DNA of 64,000 nucleotides from Lewinellaceae bacterium (lineage in GTDB: Bacteria; Bacteroidota; Bacteroidia; Chitinophagales; Saprospiraceae). This document shows positions 26,801 to 34,919 of this stretch, piece by piece. The notes under the pieces are model-generated. The model made no database searches, was not told where the DNA came from, and saw only the letters and a list, made by a program, of their open reading frames with translations. Numbering within the stretch: position 1 is the stretch's first letter; every line of letters begins with the position of its first letter. A program made the position numbers and the translations under genes. The DNA lies in the NCBI GenBank assembly GCA_020636405.1, contig JACJXW010000004.1:372001-436000 (forward strand), given 5' to 3'.

Positions 26801-29800
26801 AGAAGTGATTCCCCTTCACAGAGGCTGGCGTCCGGCCCGAGGTTAACCGGGGCGGGCTCAATGGTGGAGATGGTGATGGTATCCACCACCTCGCACATAT
26901 TTCCGAAGGTGACGCGGGCCCAGTAGGTGCCGGCCTGAGTTACCGGGATGCTGGCCTGGGTACTTCCAGTAGACCATTCGTAGGTTTCACCAGGGCTGTA
27001 ATTGTAAGCGCTGAGTTCCAGTATTTCGCCCTGGCAGATGGACTGGTCTGGCCCGAAGAACCCCACATCCACGTAGCCGGGCGCACTGTCAAACACCCAA
27101 CCCTGGTTGGAGTTGTCAATATTAGTGCTGTGGCTGCCAGCAAAGAAATCTGTTCCGCCAGTAGCGGTTTGGTCCCGCATTTGGAGAAAATCGCAGACAA
27201 TGGCGGCGCCGGAGCTGGAGATCGTGGCATGGGCACCGGGCAGGGTGGAGAACAGTTCGATGGGGTTACAGTTATTGCCGAGCCCCAAAAGATATTCGTT
27301 AACCGTTTGCGTGACATTTGATTCCAGGCGGTAGGACTTGCCGGGAGCCAGCAGCAGGGTATCGATGTTGTTAAAACCTTTTATGATGGCGTCGCCCCCC
27401 AACTCAAGTAAATTCAGGTAAGCCGGATCGTTGAGGCTGCTGCTGTTATCCGCATGGCAGATGTTGAGCAGGCCATCGGTTCCGCTGAATATGATGTTGT
27501 TAAACCGGATACCTCCACTCAGGAGCATTCCGGCATAGGGGTTCGTCAGTTCAATGGTAGAAGTGCCCGGGTCGATATTGGTGTTGAGGTTGAACCCGGC
27601 TTCCAGGCTGTAATATTCCAGGAAGCCAACATCCGCCGGTTCGGTAATGGTGATATAGGAGTTACCGAGGTTCAGGTTTCTTTCGGTGCCGGCATTATAA
27701 ATGATCCACCGGCCCAGGAACATCGGTTGGCTGTTGGTGTTGAAGGTGCCATTATTTATCTCGAGAAGGCCTGCCCTCAACGGGCCGAGAAGGGTGAAGT
27801 TTCCCCTCCCGTCGATGTAGACGGCATCGAGAGCCTGCCCGTTCAGCTGAATGGTTTCCGTTGCCGTACTGTTCATATACAGGCCTTCCGGCATTTGGAT
27901 GGCCATATTTTGAGAAAAAAGAACAGAGCCATAACAATACAGCCGGTTGAGGTTAAATAGCGGATCAGGTAAGTTGCTTTCCCAGGTTATGTCCCGGCAG
28001 TAATACCCATTATAGTAGAAGCCTTGAACTTCCTGTCCTGGGCCGGTAAATGAATTGGCGTCGAAGATGACGTCATCCCGGAGGGTAGGCACGCATTCGC
28101 CACCGGGGCCGCCGCTGGTGAGGGACCAGTGAGCCGGATCGCCCCAATCGCCGGTTCCGCCGACCCAATAAAGGGTGCGGTTGCCCAGTTCGTCGATCGT
28201 CCAGCCGGCGTTGTTGCCCTGGTCGATGCTGTTTTGGGCCGTTAGCATTCCCGGGCCTACGCTGTGGAGGTCACGCAGGGACAAATACTGCAGATCAGGG
28301 TGGTTGTTCAATACATTAAAATTGGCCGGGAAGCCCTCCGCATCCGAGCGGATGGTGATCAGTTGGTTGCAATTCGCCGGAGCTACGATCGTGCCGATGG
28401 TTTGGGTGGTAAATACCGCCACAAGGTAAGTATAGCCCGGAGTAAGAATCAGGGTATTGACGGTGAAGTCATCAAAGAAGTAGCCGCCGTGATTGAAGAT
28501 CAGAGAATCTATGGTGCAATTGACATCGAGGCTGAAGTTGTCCAGGAAACCGACATTATAGTTAAAAATGACGCGGTTGTACTCGATAGCGGTGGGGACG
28601 GGCGCAAAGTGCTCGAAGTTGCCTCCGATGCCTTGAAAATCAATAGTAGAAGTGCCTGCGTCCAGTTCAAAGGCGCCGCCCAGGTCAATGTACCAGCGGT
28701 CTTTCCGCGCATCTGGGAAATGTTTGATCACCCAGTGGGTATTGCCCAGTTCCAGCCGACGCAGGCTGCCGCTTCCGGCGGAAGTGAATTCCGTACATTC
28801 TACATACTGCCCATTGGTGCGCAAAGTGCCGGCGCCAAAAAATATCTGGGTTTCACATTTAAAGCTGTCCTGGAGCGTCCATTCTCCGCCGCTGCCGGTG
28901 AAATCGGCCTTGTTCACATAATGATTAGCGGTGGTGATGATATTGCCCGTGTTCTGGCTTTCAAAAGTTAGAAAACCGCGAAACAGGTGATTCATATCCC
29001 GGATCAGTGTGAGCGAACCAAAGATATGGAGAAAAGGGTCGTAACCGCTTTCGAAGGTTGGAAAGAAACCGGCGCCCGTCCAGTCCATGCTCCGGCAATA
29101 AGCATTTTCAATAGCGATGGTGACCGTCTGGCCTGGCGCGTCGAAGGAGTTGGCGTCGAAGAAGACATTGTCGGTGCCGGAGGGGATGCAGGCGCCGCCC
29201 GGCCCGCCGCTGGTAAGTGACCAGTGGGCGGGGTCGTTCCAGTTGCCGCCGCCACCGACCCAGTAGAGGTTCTGTACGGTTCGGGGGTTGATCGTCCAGC
29301 CGCTGTTGTTGCCCAGGTCGGCGCTGTTGTTGGCGGTATAGGTGGAAGTGCCGGTGGCGGTGATGTTCTTCAGGTTGACGTAATTGAGGGCGATATTCTG
29401 CCCGTCAGACTGAAAAACGGCGGCCTGGTTGTCGCCCTCGCTCCCCTGAATAGTGATGGCGCCCAGGCAATTGCCGTTGGCGGTGATCCGTTCGAGTGCA
29501 TAGGTGTGCCCGGAAAGGAAGCGGTAGGCTTTTCCGGGCGCCAGGATCAGGTGGGCGGCGCTCATTTCAAAGTCGATGAGCCCGTTGTTGTTGAAACGGA
29601 CTTCCCCGTAGCTCACCGCCTCAGTGGGTTGCGAGAGGGCGCCGGAACCATTGGTGTTGGAGAAAAACACATTATTAAGCTGAAGGGGAACGGTGGATTC
29701 GACCCGCACCTGGGCATCATTGGAGGTGAATTCGATCAGAGAGCTGCCCGGGTCAATGGAAAAGGGAACGTCCATCACCTGCACCTCCATGACAAGATCT

Positions 29801-30450
29801 GCGAGCAGGTCGTTCCCTACCTGGTAATAGAGGTTCCGTCCATGTAGCGTGATCTTAGAATTGCCCAACGTCAGGCTGCCGTCATTCTGAATGTGAATAT
29901 GCAGGAAATCAGCTTCCAGGTTATGATCATTGGTATTCAGGTTGCCGTCGCTGAGCCGGATGAGGCTGTCTACGATGATGCTGTCCTGCAGTATCCAGCC
30001 GCCATTGCCCTCGAAGAAGACGCTGTTGCCCAGGGGGTGGCCAGCTGTCTCAATGGGCGTATCCGCCAGGGCTGCCCGAAAGCGCACCTGCCCGCTGAAG
30101 TCAAATGCCATATCCTGGATAAAGTTCAGGCTGCCAAAGATGTTGATCACCTTATCCGCATCACCCTGAAAAACAGGCATTCCCGTTGCCCCCGTCCAGT
30201 CCATATTCCGGCAGAAGATATTCTCGTTGTTGATGACGACCACCTGGCCAGGCCCGGCAAAGGAGTTGGCATCAAAGTAGACATTATCATCGGCAGTCGG
30301 AACCTGGCTGTGGGTGATCACGCCGCCGGAAGTGGTGGCCCAGTGGGAGATGTCGGCCCAGTTGCCGGAACCGCCGACCCAGTAGTAGTCGGCGGAAAAC
30401 ACTGGGCTTGTAATAAAAAAAGCAAAGAGGAAGAGGCAGGAGGATCTCAT
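23839..30450 (-). CDS. Giant T9SS type B surface protein with tandem Ig-like repeats
   Basis: A 2203-residue secreted protein. The ATG at 30450 gives the signal peptide MRSSCLFLFAFFITSPVFSA; the upstream extension is rejected. Residues 20-1130 consist of three related head modules, each starting YWVGGxGNWxDxxHW and rich in beta-strand (probable beta-helix). From about 1130 come Ig/PKD-like domains of the form LGxxxxLCxGxxxxLD... WQDGST... SGxY. Five copies of a 139-residue two-domain unit (417 bp) are nearly identical. The last 95 residues are the type B sorting domain: VYVPNAFSPNEDGRNDLF, FSVFDRWGSLVFSS. It is a likely long adhesin-like stalk at the cell surface (inference). Confidence 0.92.
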   Translation of the reverse strand: MRSSCLFLFAFFITSPVFSADYYWVGGSGNWADISHWATTSGGVITHSQVPTADDNVYFDANSFAGPGQVVVINNENIFCRNMDWTGATGMPVFQGDADKVINIFGSLNFIQDMAFDFSGQVRFRAALADTPIETAGHPLGNSVFFEGNGGWILQDSIIVDSLIRLSDGNLNTNDHNLEADFLHIHIQNDGSLTLGNSKITLHGRNLYYQVGNDLLADLVMEVQVMDVPFSIDPGSSLIEFTSNDAQVRVESTVPLQLNNVFFSNTNGSGALSQPTEAVSYGEVRFNNNGLIDFEMSAAHLILAPGKAYRFLSGHTYALERITANGNCLGAITIQGSEGDNQAAVFQSDGQNIALNYVNLKNITATGTSTYTANNSADLGNNSGWTINPRTVQNLYWVGGGGNWNDPAHWSLTSGGPGGACIPSGTDNVFFDANSFDAPGQTVTIAIENAYCRSMDWTGAGFFPTFESGYDPFLHIFGSLTLIRDMNHLFRGFLTFESQNTGNIITTANHYVNKADFTGSGGEWTLQDSFKCETQIFFGAGTLRTNGQYVECTEFTSAGSGSLRRLELGNTHWVIKHFPDARKDRWYIDLGGAFELDAGTSTIDFQGIGGNFEHFAPVPTAIEYNRVIFNYNVGFLDNFSLDVNCTIDSLIFNHGGYFFDDFTVNTLILTPGYTYLVAVFTTQTIGTIVAPANCNQLITIRSDAEGFPANFNVLNNHPDLQYLSLRDLHSVGPGMLTAQNSIDQGNNAGWTIDELGNRTLYWVGGTGDWGDPAHWSLTSGGPGGECVPTLRDDVIFDANSFTGPGQEVQGFYYNGYYCRDITWESNLPDPLFNLNRLYCYGSVLFSQNMAIQMPEGLYMNSTATETIQLNGQALDAVYIDGRGNFTLLGPLRAGLLEINNGTFNTNSQPMFLGRWIIYNAGTERNLNLGNSYITITEPADVGFLEYYSLEAGFNLNTNIDPGTSTIELTNPYAGMLLSGGIRFNNIIFSGTDGLLNICHADNSSSLNDPAYLNLLELGGDAIIKGFNNIDTLLLAPGKSYRLESNVTQTVNEYLLGLGNNCNPIELFSTLPGAHATISSSGAAIVCDFLQMRDQTATGGTDFFAGSHSTNIDNSNQGWVFDSAPGYVDVGFFGPDQSICQGEILELSAYNYSPGETYEWSTGSTQASIPVTQAGTYWARVTFGNMCEVVDTITISTIEPAPVNLGPDASLCEGESLLLDATAASPGVSYAWQDGSTNPTYEVTQSGEYAVELNKEGCLTTDTVSIEVMDSPTVNLGGGQFLCEGESTTLDANIGQPADYLWQDGSTLPTLAVSQSGNYAVTVSANGCQGEAQATVTFNPLPVFSLGPDTSICSGQSLAFDFTGLTDAYLWQDGSTGPSYSITQGGQFSLVATDNGCLFADTLQVTLFQTPEPSLGGGQFLCEGQSTTLDANIGQPADYLWQDGSTLPTLAVSQSGNYAVTVSANGCRGEAQATVTFNPLPEFSLGADTSICSGQSLAFDFTGLADAYLWQDGSTGPSYSITQGGQFSLVATNNGCLFADTLQVNLFQTPEPSLGGGQFLCEGQSTTLDANIGQPADYLWQDGSTLPTLAVSQSGIYAVTVSANGCRGEAQATVTFNPLPEFSLGADTSLCSGQSLAFDFAGLADAYLWQDGSTGPSYSITQGGQFSLVATNNGCLFADTLQVNLFQTPEPSLGGGQFLCEGQSTTLDANIGQPADYLWQDGSTLPTLAVSQSGNYAVTVSANGCRGEAQATVTFNPLPVFSLGADTSLCSGQSLAFDFTGLADAYLWQDGSTGPSYSITQGGQFSLVATNNGCLFADTLQVTLLQTPEPSLGGGQFLCEGESTTLDANIGQPADYLWQDGSTLPTLAVSQSGNYAVTVSANGCRGEAQATVTFNPLPVFSLGADTSICSGQSLAFDFTGLADAYRWQDGSNSSAYSISQGGQFWLQATDSGCSFADTVNVALQMSPVVSLGGNQSLCEGEGVTLHPSVGENDGLLWQDGSTGPTLMVNQSGLYWIEVSLDRCLSRDSISIEFLPPADLALPDSLALCNGEQLVLRPKLPETGTIRWQDGSDSPEYIVEEEGIYSIAVSGDACPTSDTVVVRGSSCGKIGVYVPNAFSPNEDGRNDLFLPYFDPGYTILDYEFSVFDRWGSLVFSSDDVKEGWDGRIKGQQANTGTYIYLLQFAFEDQGEVFNQSVSGDVVLLK
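24560..26640 (-). repeat. Five tandem 417-bp repeats inside the giant surface protein gene
   Basis: The period is exactly 417 bp (139 codons), with only scattered substitutions between copies. Each unit encodes two Ig-like domains (LGGGQFLCEGQSTTLDANIG and FSLGADTSICSGQSLAFDF types). The outermost copies are the most diverged. Copy number is likely to vary by recombination. Confidence 0.93.
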
Positions 30451-30546
30451 GGCCTTGGGTTTTAGATGAGCCAGGCAGGCCGAGCAAAAAAGCAGAAAAT
30501 CATGATAAAAATAGTAAAAAGCGGGGTTCTTCGCTTTTGTCAAAGT

Positions 30547-31026
30547 TTAAAGCTCAAAAACCGCCTGATGCGACCGCTGATTCCGAATGGCGGCGCTGAT
30601 AAGCACCGAAAAGCGGTAACCGCTGATAGGATATTTGTCCATTTCTGGTTTTGCTCTGAAATAGACGTACCGTACAAGGTCCGAATCATAGGTTTTAAAC
30701 GGGCCTTCAATAAAAATGGTACTGGGCTGTTTCAGCGGAGGCCCGGAAAAGGAAGCATTCTCAAAGTACTCCAGGCCATTCTGCAGGATGTACCGGGTGC
30801 CTGCCCTTATGCCTATCGGAGACAGGGTAATGCGGATATTTTCTTTATCGTACAGGGTGCCGCCCCAATCGATAAATCCCTGGGTATTTCCAAATATTAT
30901 CATTACCCGGTAATCGACATTAACCCGGAAGGCCGAAGAGCCCACTTTGCCCCAACTGCTGCCATTTCTGGATTCCACGATTAGCCCTTTTACTTTCAAG
31001 TCGGTTATGGTTTTGTTTTCAGCCAT
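30547..31026 (-). CDS. Small protein of unknown function, paralog of the next gene
   Basis: A 159-residue protein with no signal peptide (MAENKTITDLKVKGLIVESR). Its first 45 residues, GLIVESRNGSSWGKVGSSAF then RVNVDYRVMI, align with the start of the mature part of the gene at 31094-31636 (NGSAWRKTG...VRYRLKI). It is a predicted beta-rich fold with a basic end. It sits 96 bp upstream of the giant surface protein gene and on the same strand, so possibly the same transcription unit. I do not recognise the family. Confidence 0.6.
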   Translation of the reverse strand: MAENKTITDLKVKGLIVESRNGSSWGKVGSSAFRVNVDYRVMIIFGNTQGFIDWGGTLYDKENIRITLSPIGIRAGTRYILQNGLEYFENASFSGPPLKQPSTIFIEGPFKTYDSDLVRYVYFRAKPEMDKYPISGYRFSVLISAAIRNQRSHQAVFEL

Positions 31027-31093
31027 GATCTTTGGTTTTGTAGATGTAAAAACAAGAGTTGGTTTTGAGGTTATAAAGCGGTTGAGTGCTACA

Positions 31094-31636
31094 CTAATTG
31101 AGTGGTATCAGAGAACCGGCGGGGGCACTAGCCATTTTTCTGAAGGCCCAGTGGCTGGATTTGATTCCGATGGAAAGGGACCTCACCGAAAAAGGATTGC
31201 CTGTATAGACAACCGCATTGGTGAAAACAGTCTTTGAAGATTGCGGGGCAAGATCTTCGGAGCAGTCTGTTAGAAAACGCTGTATACTGGTTTTCGAAGA
31301 TTCATCCTGATTATCCTGAACCTCCCAATTTGCACCTGGAATTACTATGGCCAATTCAACATCTCTGATGTACATATTGCGGTTGGGGGAATAACAACCA
31401 TATTTGCTTCTACCTTCGCAGTTTGTGTTTTTAAGCCTAATTTTCAGACGGTATCTCACCCCCGGTTGATACACGCCTGTCTTTCTCCAGGCACTCCCAT
31501 TCCATTGTTGCACCTCCAATACTTCGATCAGCAATCCATTGTCGTTATAGGCCTGCTGGCCTTTGGAATGGCTGGCAAAAAGGGTGGTTATAAAAGCGAG
31601 GAGAAAAAGGCGGCTTAATATTTTATGTGGTTTCAT
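31094..31636 (-). CDS. Secreted protein of unknown function
   Basis: A 180-residue protein with signal peptide MKPHKILSRLFLLAFITTLF ending ASHSKGQ. The mature part begins with a block shared with the cytosolic-looking neighbour (VxxxNGSxWxKxG, VxYRxxI). There are three Cys (NCEGRSKYGCYSP and DCSEDLAPQS), two of which could form a disulfide. No T9SS tail, so it is periplasmic or surface-bound by another route. Function unknown; the pair may be an exported/unexported partner set (inference). Confidence 0.65.
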   Translation of the reverse strand: MKPHKILSRLFLLAFITTLFASHSKGQQAYNDNGLLIEVLEVQQWNGSAWRKTGVYQPGVRYRLKIRLKNTNCEGRSKYGCYSPNRNMYIRDVELAIVIPGANWEVQDNQDESSKTSIQRFLTDCSEDLAPQSSKTVFTNAVVYTGNPFSVRSLSIGIKSSHWAFRKMASAPAGSLIPLN

Positions 31637-31698
31637 GGTAGTAAATTTTGATGTGAAAGAATGAATAATTTGCCCTTGCTGATAGCTTTCATTAATTC

Positions 31699-33396
31699 CT
31701 ATGGCTTCAGCACCATTTTCCCACCGTGCACCTCTTCGCCGGCAATCAGCCGATAATAATATACTCCGGCCGCCAGGCCCCGGGAATTAAACCGCATCTG
31801 ATGGTTGCCGGCCGCTTGAAAACCATCCTGCAGCACGCGAAGGAGCTGCCCGTTCGAACTGAAGATCGATAGTTGGACGGGGCGGCCTTCCGGCAGGTGA
31901 TAAGCAATGGTGGCCTGGCCGGAGAAAGGATTGGGAAAAACACTGGCCTTCGGTATTGCTGCATTGCCTTTGCCGGAAGCTGCCACTTGCGGATCGCCCG
32001 GGAATGGGCGGCCTAAACCACCGCCCGGGCCGGTAACGGCTATGCTAAGGGAAAATTCCGAGGTATTGTTTTCACTGTCTATGGCAATGGCGGAGAGGTA
32101 AGTACCGGGAGCAACGGGAGGTAAATTGGTCTTGACCTTACCGTTGCTTTTAGGCGAAGCTGTGCCAATCAATGTCTCCCCATCTCCATGCCCGGAGGCA
32201 TTGGGCGCTGAATTGGCGTAGAATTCAACCGTCACCGTCGCCGGGTTGGAGGTATCAATGAACCCCTTCACCTTGGTCTTGGAAGCATTGGCTTTGGCGC
32301 TCTCCAGAACGGGGAAATTCTGTAATCGGTTAGGCCCCAGGTCGGCATCGCCAGGGTCGTTAGGCGTCACGCCGTCGAGCCCCAGGTTGATGGCGAGCCC
32401 TGCGTTGCCGTAGATGGAGTTGTTGCTTACGAGGTTGCCGGTAGCGGCGCCACCGCTGATCAGCACGCCCTGGCAGCCATTGCCGAAGATGACATTTTCG
32501 GTGATGGTGGTGTTGCGGCCGTTGTTGAGGCTCACGCCCTGACAATTGTTGACGAAGGAGCTGAAGGAGCCGTCGGCATGGTGGCCCACCCGGTTGCCCT
32601 GGATGATATTGCCCTCCGGATAGGGAAAGCCGGCAGCCCATAAGGTGATCAAAATATTGTTGCTGCTGTAGCCCACAATTACATTATTCACAATAGTATT
32701 ATTGTCGCTGCTTACAGCAATACCGTCGAAGCCATTGCCCGGGATCGTAGCGTTTCCGGTTGCGTTCGTGCCAATGTAATTGCCTTCGATGCGGTTCGCC
32801 GGAGCATAGGGAAAAATAGCTATACTTCTGGAATGGCCGGCGATCACGTTCCTGGCGGAAGCATCGGCGCCCCCGATCCTGTTTTGCTGCCCGGTAATGA
32901 TGATGCCATCGACGGCATTGCCTACCGGGTTCATCCCCGTTGCGTCCAGGCCGATGTGGCACCCTTCCACAACATTGTTGTTGCCACCGGCCATAATCCC
33001 CGTTTCAAAGCCATATATGGCCAGGCCGTTGATGTAGCAGGAATTCCCGGACATATTTAATCCGGAGGCGCCTGTTCCCGCCGCTGTGCCGTTTAGCGCA
33101 ATTTTTATGCCTGCCGGGTTGGAGCCCGATGCTGGAAAAGACCCCGGCTGAGAATATCCGTATATGTCAACTTCAAAGTTGATAATAGGCAGAGGGCTTT
33201 GCAAGTTGATCTCGTATGGGCCGGCCCCGGGGATATTGAAATTGATTATGTTGGGGTTTGGCCCTGAATTGGCTTGAATGATGGCCCACCGCAAAGAGCC
33301 GGGGCCGCTGTCATTGGTGTTTACTACGGTATAAATAGCGGCATTGGCGGTTGTGAGCGCCAAAAGGAAAAAAAGGGCGAATGCAATGTTTTTCAT
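31699..33396 (-). CDS. Right-handed beta-helix protein with T9SS type A tail
   Basis: A 565-residue cargo protein. The ATG at 33396 yields MKNIAFALFFLLALTTANAA as signal peptide. Residues 22-75 (YTVVNTNDSGPGSLRWAIIQ) are the usual N-terminal cap of CSLREA/NosD-like beta-helix proteins. Several parallel beta-helix turns follow with N-ladders (GNNNVVEGCHIGLDATG, GNYIGTNATGN, NTITENVIF-like turns). An Ig-like domain (SFIDTSNPATVTVEFYANS type) lies at about 380-460. The T9SS tail is ASVFPNPFSGQATIAYHLP, then LSIFSSNGQLLRVL, then GLAAGVYYYRLIAGEE. It may bind or cleave polysaccharide; no catalytic set was identified. Confidence 0.9.
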   Translation of the reverse strand: MKNIAFALFFLLALTTANAAIYTVVNTNDSGPGSLRWAIIQANSGPNPNIINFNIPGAGPYEINLQSPLPIINFEVDIYGYSQPGSFPASGSNPAGIKIALNGTAAGTGASGLNMSGNSCYINGLAIYGFETGIMAGGNNNVVEGCHIGLDATGMNPVGNAVDGIIITGQQNRIGGADASARNVIAGHSRSIAIFPYAPANRIEGNYIGTNATGNATIPGNGFDGIAVSSDNNTIVNNVIVGYSSNNILITLWAAGFPYPEGNIIQGNRVGHHADGSFSSFVNNCQGVSLNNGRNTTITENVIFGNGCQGVLISGGAATGNLVSNNSIYGNAGLAINLGLDGVTPNDPGDADLGPNRLQNFPVLESAKANASKTKVKGFIDTSNPATVTVEFYANSAPNASGHGDGETLIGTASPKSNGKVKTNLPPVAPGTYLSAIAIDSENNTSEFSLSIAVTGPGGGLGRPFPGDPQVAASGKGNAAIPKASVFPNPFSGQATIAYHLPEGRPVQLSIFSSNGQLLRVLQDGFQAAGNHQMRFNSRGLAAGVYYYRLIAGEEVHGGKMVLKP

Positions 33397-33543
33397 GACT
33401 TTTTGTTTTGCCAGAGTGTGAAAAAAAACATGGGTTTCAGGGTTATACAGAGAAGTAATACGGGCCGGTGGATCATGCATAAAGAAGGAATTAACCTCGA
33501 AAATAAAACAGGAGAAAACGAACTGGGGAGGCTCATCCCTTCT

Positions 33544-34491
33544 TCAGCGTAATCGTCCCCTTTCCGACATGGTCCGTGCCGCTTTATCGATACACAGGAA
33601 TAGGTTAACACCTAAAGCTTCCTTTTGTACTTCTATGTACTTTGGGGCGATACCTGCCTGTTGGGCCAGATAGGCCAGGTGGTGGGCCGGCCGATGGTGT
33701 AAAAACCAATTACCCATCGTTTCCATATAGGCGCGGGAGGGGTTGTTTTCCGAGAAATTGCCGATGATCAACCGGCCGCCGGGTTTTACATTTCTGTAGA
33801 GGTTCTTCAAAACAAGGACGAATGGCTTATCGTCAAAATAATCGAACAGGCCGGCGCTCCATACGAGGTCAAACTGTTGTGTCAATCGCAGTTTGAATAC
33901 ATTTTGCTGAATGAACGTGATGTGCTCACGATAATCTTTATTGAGTTTCTTAGCGTAAGCGATGGCCCTTGGGTCCATATCAACACAGGTGCTTTTCAGC
34001 CTGGCCGGATCGATCTTTTCGTAGGTTTCCATCAGGTCGCGACAGGGGCCGCTGGCCACATTGAGTAATTCGACAGGCCGCGCCTTGTCTTTTAAAATCC
34101 TCAAAAGCGTTTCTTGGAAGAAGGTTTTGCGGTTTCGAACGGCCTGGGGCGCCGCCTGGTTATGGAAAAAGATATCCCATTTTTTGTATTTCGAATGGGT
34201 AGAGGTGTGCTGCGTGTATATTTTGTCGATCATCTCAAAATCACCAGCATAACCATAGGGTTTCCTGTAACCGTGCCCCTGCAGCGTATGCTCCATAAAA
34301 TCTTTTCCAAAGGCTTTGCACAGGAGTTGGATATCCAACTCGGAGTAAATTCCGTTAAGGTGTTTTTCCCGGAGTTTGCTGGTCCATTTGATCACCTGTT
34401 CGTACTGATGTTCTTCCGGGCCTCCCTGGGATATCAGGGAGCGGATGAGATTGAGGTCTTGTTGTAGTTTGGAGGTTGTTTGTACGGTCAT
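33544..34491 (-). CDS. Class I SAM-dependent methyltransferase
   Basis: A 315-residue cytoplasmic enzyme. Residues 1-120 are a helical N-terminal domain (KWTSKLREKHLNGIYSELDI). A Rossmann methyltransferase domain follows, with motif I ELLNVASGPCRDLMETYE, the acidic SAM-ribose residue in STCVDMDPRAIAYAKKL, and motif IV FDLVWSAGLFDYFDD, then VKPGGRLIIGNFSENNPS. The two-domain layout resembles methyltransferases annotated for 3-hydroxypalmitate methyl ester (PhcB-like) quorum signals, but this is a weak recollection and the substrate is open. The gene stands alone, and a half palindromic element lies upstream at 34775. Confidence 0.82.
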   Translation of the reverse strand: MTVQTTSKLQQDLNLIRSLISQGGPEEHQYEQVIKWTSKLREKHLNGIYSELDIQLLCKAFGKDFMEHTLQGHGYRKPYGYAGDFEMIDKIYTQHTSTHSKYKKWDIFFHNQAAPQAVRNRKTFFQETLLRILKDKARPVELLNVASGPCRDLMETYEKIDPARLKSTCVDMDPRAIAYAKKLNKDYREHITFIQQNVFKLRLTQQFDLVWSAGLFDYFDDKPFVLVLKNLYRNVKPGGRLIIGNFSENNPSRAYMETMGNWFLHHRPAHHLAYLAQQAGIAPKYIEVQKEALGVNLFLCIDKAARTMSERGRLR

Positions 34492-34774
34492 GGCAAGGTA
34501 GCTTTAGGTTGACTTGAATTAAAGACAACTCAAAGCTACTGGCAAAACGCCCCGAAGCGGTAGCCGATATTTTCCCGGTTTTGGAATATTTGTGGTAAAT
34601 CAAAGCGGGCAGAATGGAATATTTGTTCCATTCCGGGCTGGGGTGAAGGGTTTTGCTTTTGATTGTCAGGTAGTTGTGTGTTTCGTTTTAATGGGCTAAG
34701 CAATTAATCCGCGATAGTCGACAGGCGGGCTTTAGTCGCCAGCCGACATCGCTCACCTTGAGTTTCCAACATTA

Positions 34775-34856
34775 GTAACTATTTATATCGATTCCGAAAC
34801 GGCAATTTCAGCCTTTGTTTGCCCCAACCCTGAAGGGAGCAAAGGCTGAAATTGCC
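34775..34856. repeat. Half copy of the GTAACTATTTA palindromic element
   Basis: GTAACTATTTA at 34775-34785 followed by a hairpin with perfect 17-bp arms GGCAATTTCAGCCTTTG and CAAAGGCTGAAATTGCC around the conserved loop tttgccccaaccct. Compared with the copy at 23623, both arms changed in step. The right half of the element is missing. The rest of 34492-34919 shows only a small stem (AATGGAA / TTCCATT near 34613-34634). Confidence 0.8.
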
Positions 34857-34919
34857 TCGCCATCTTTTCCGCGAGCGATGAGGCCCTACGCCAAAGGCTA
34901 CGGCTGCCGGTGGAATCTA

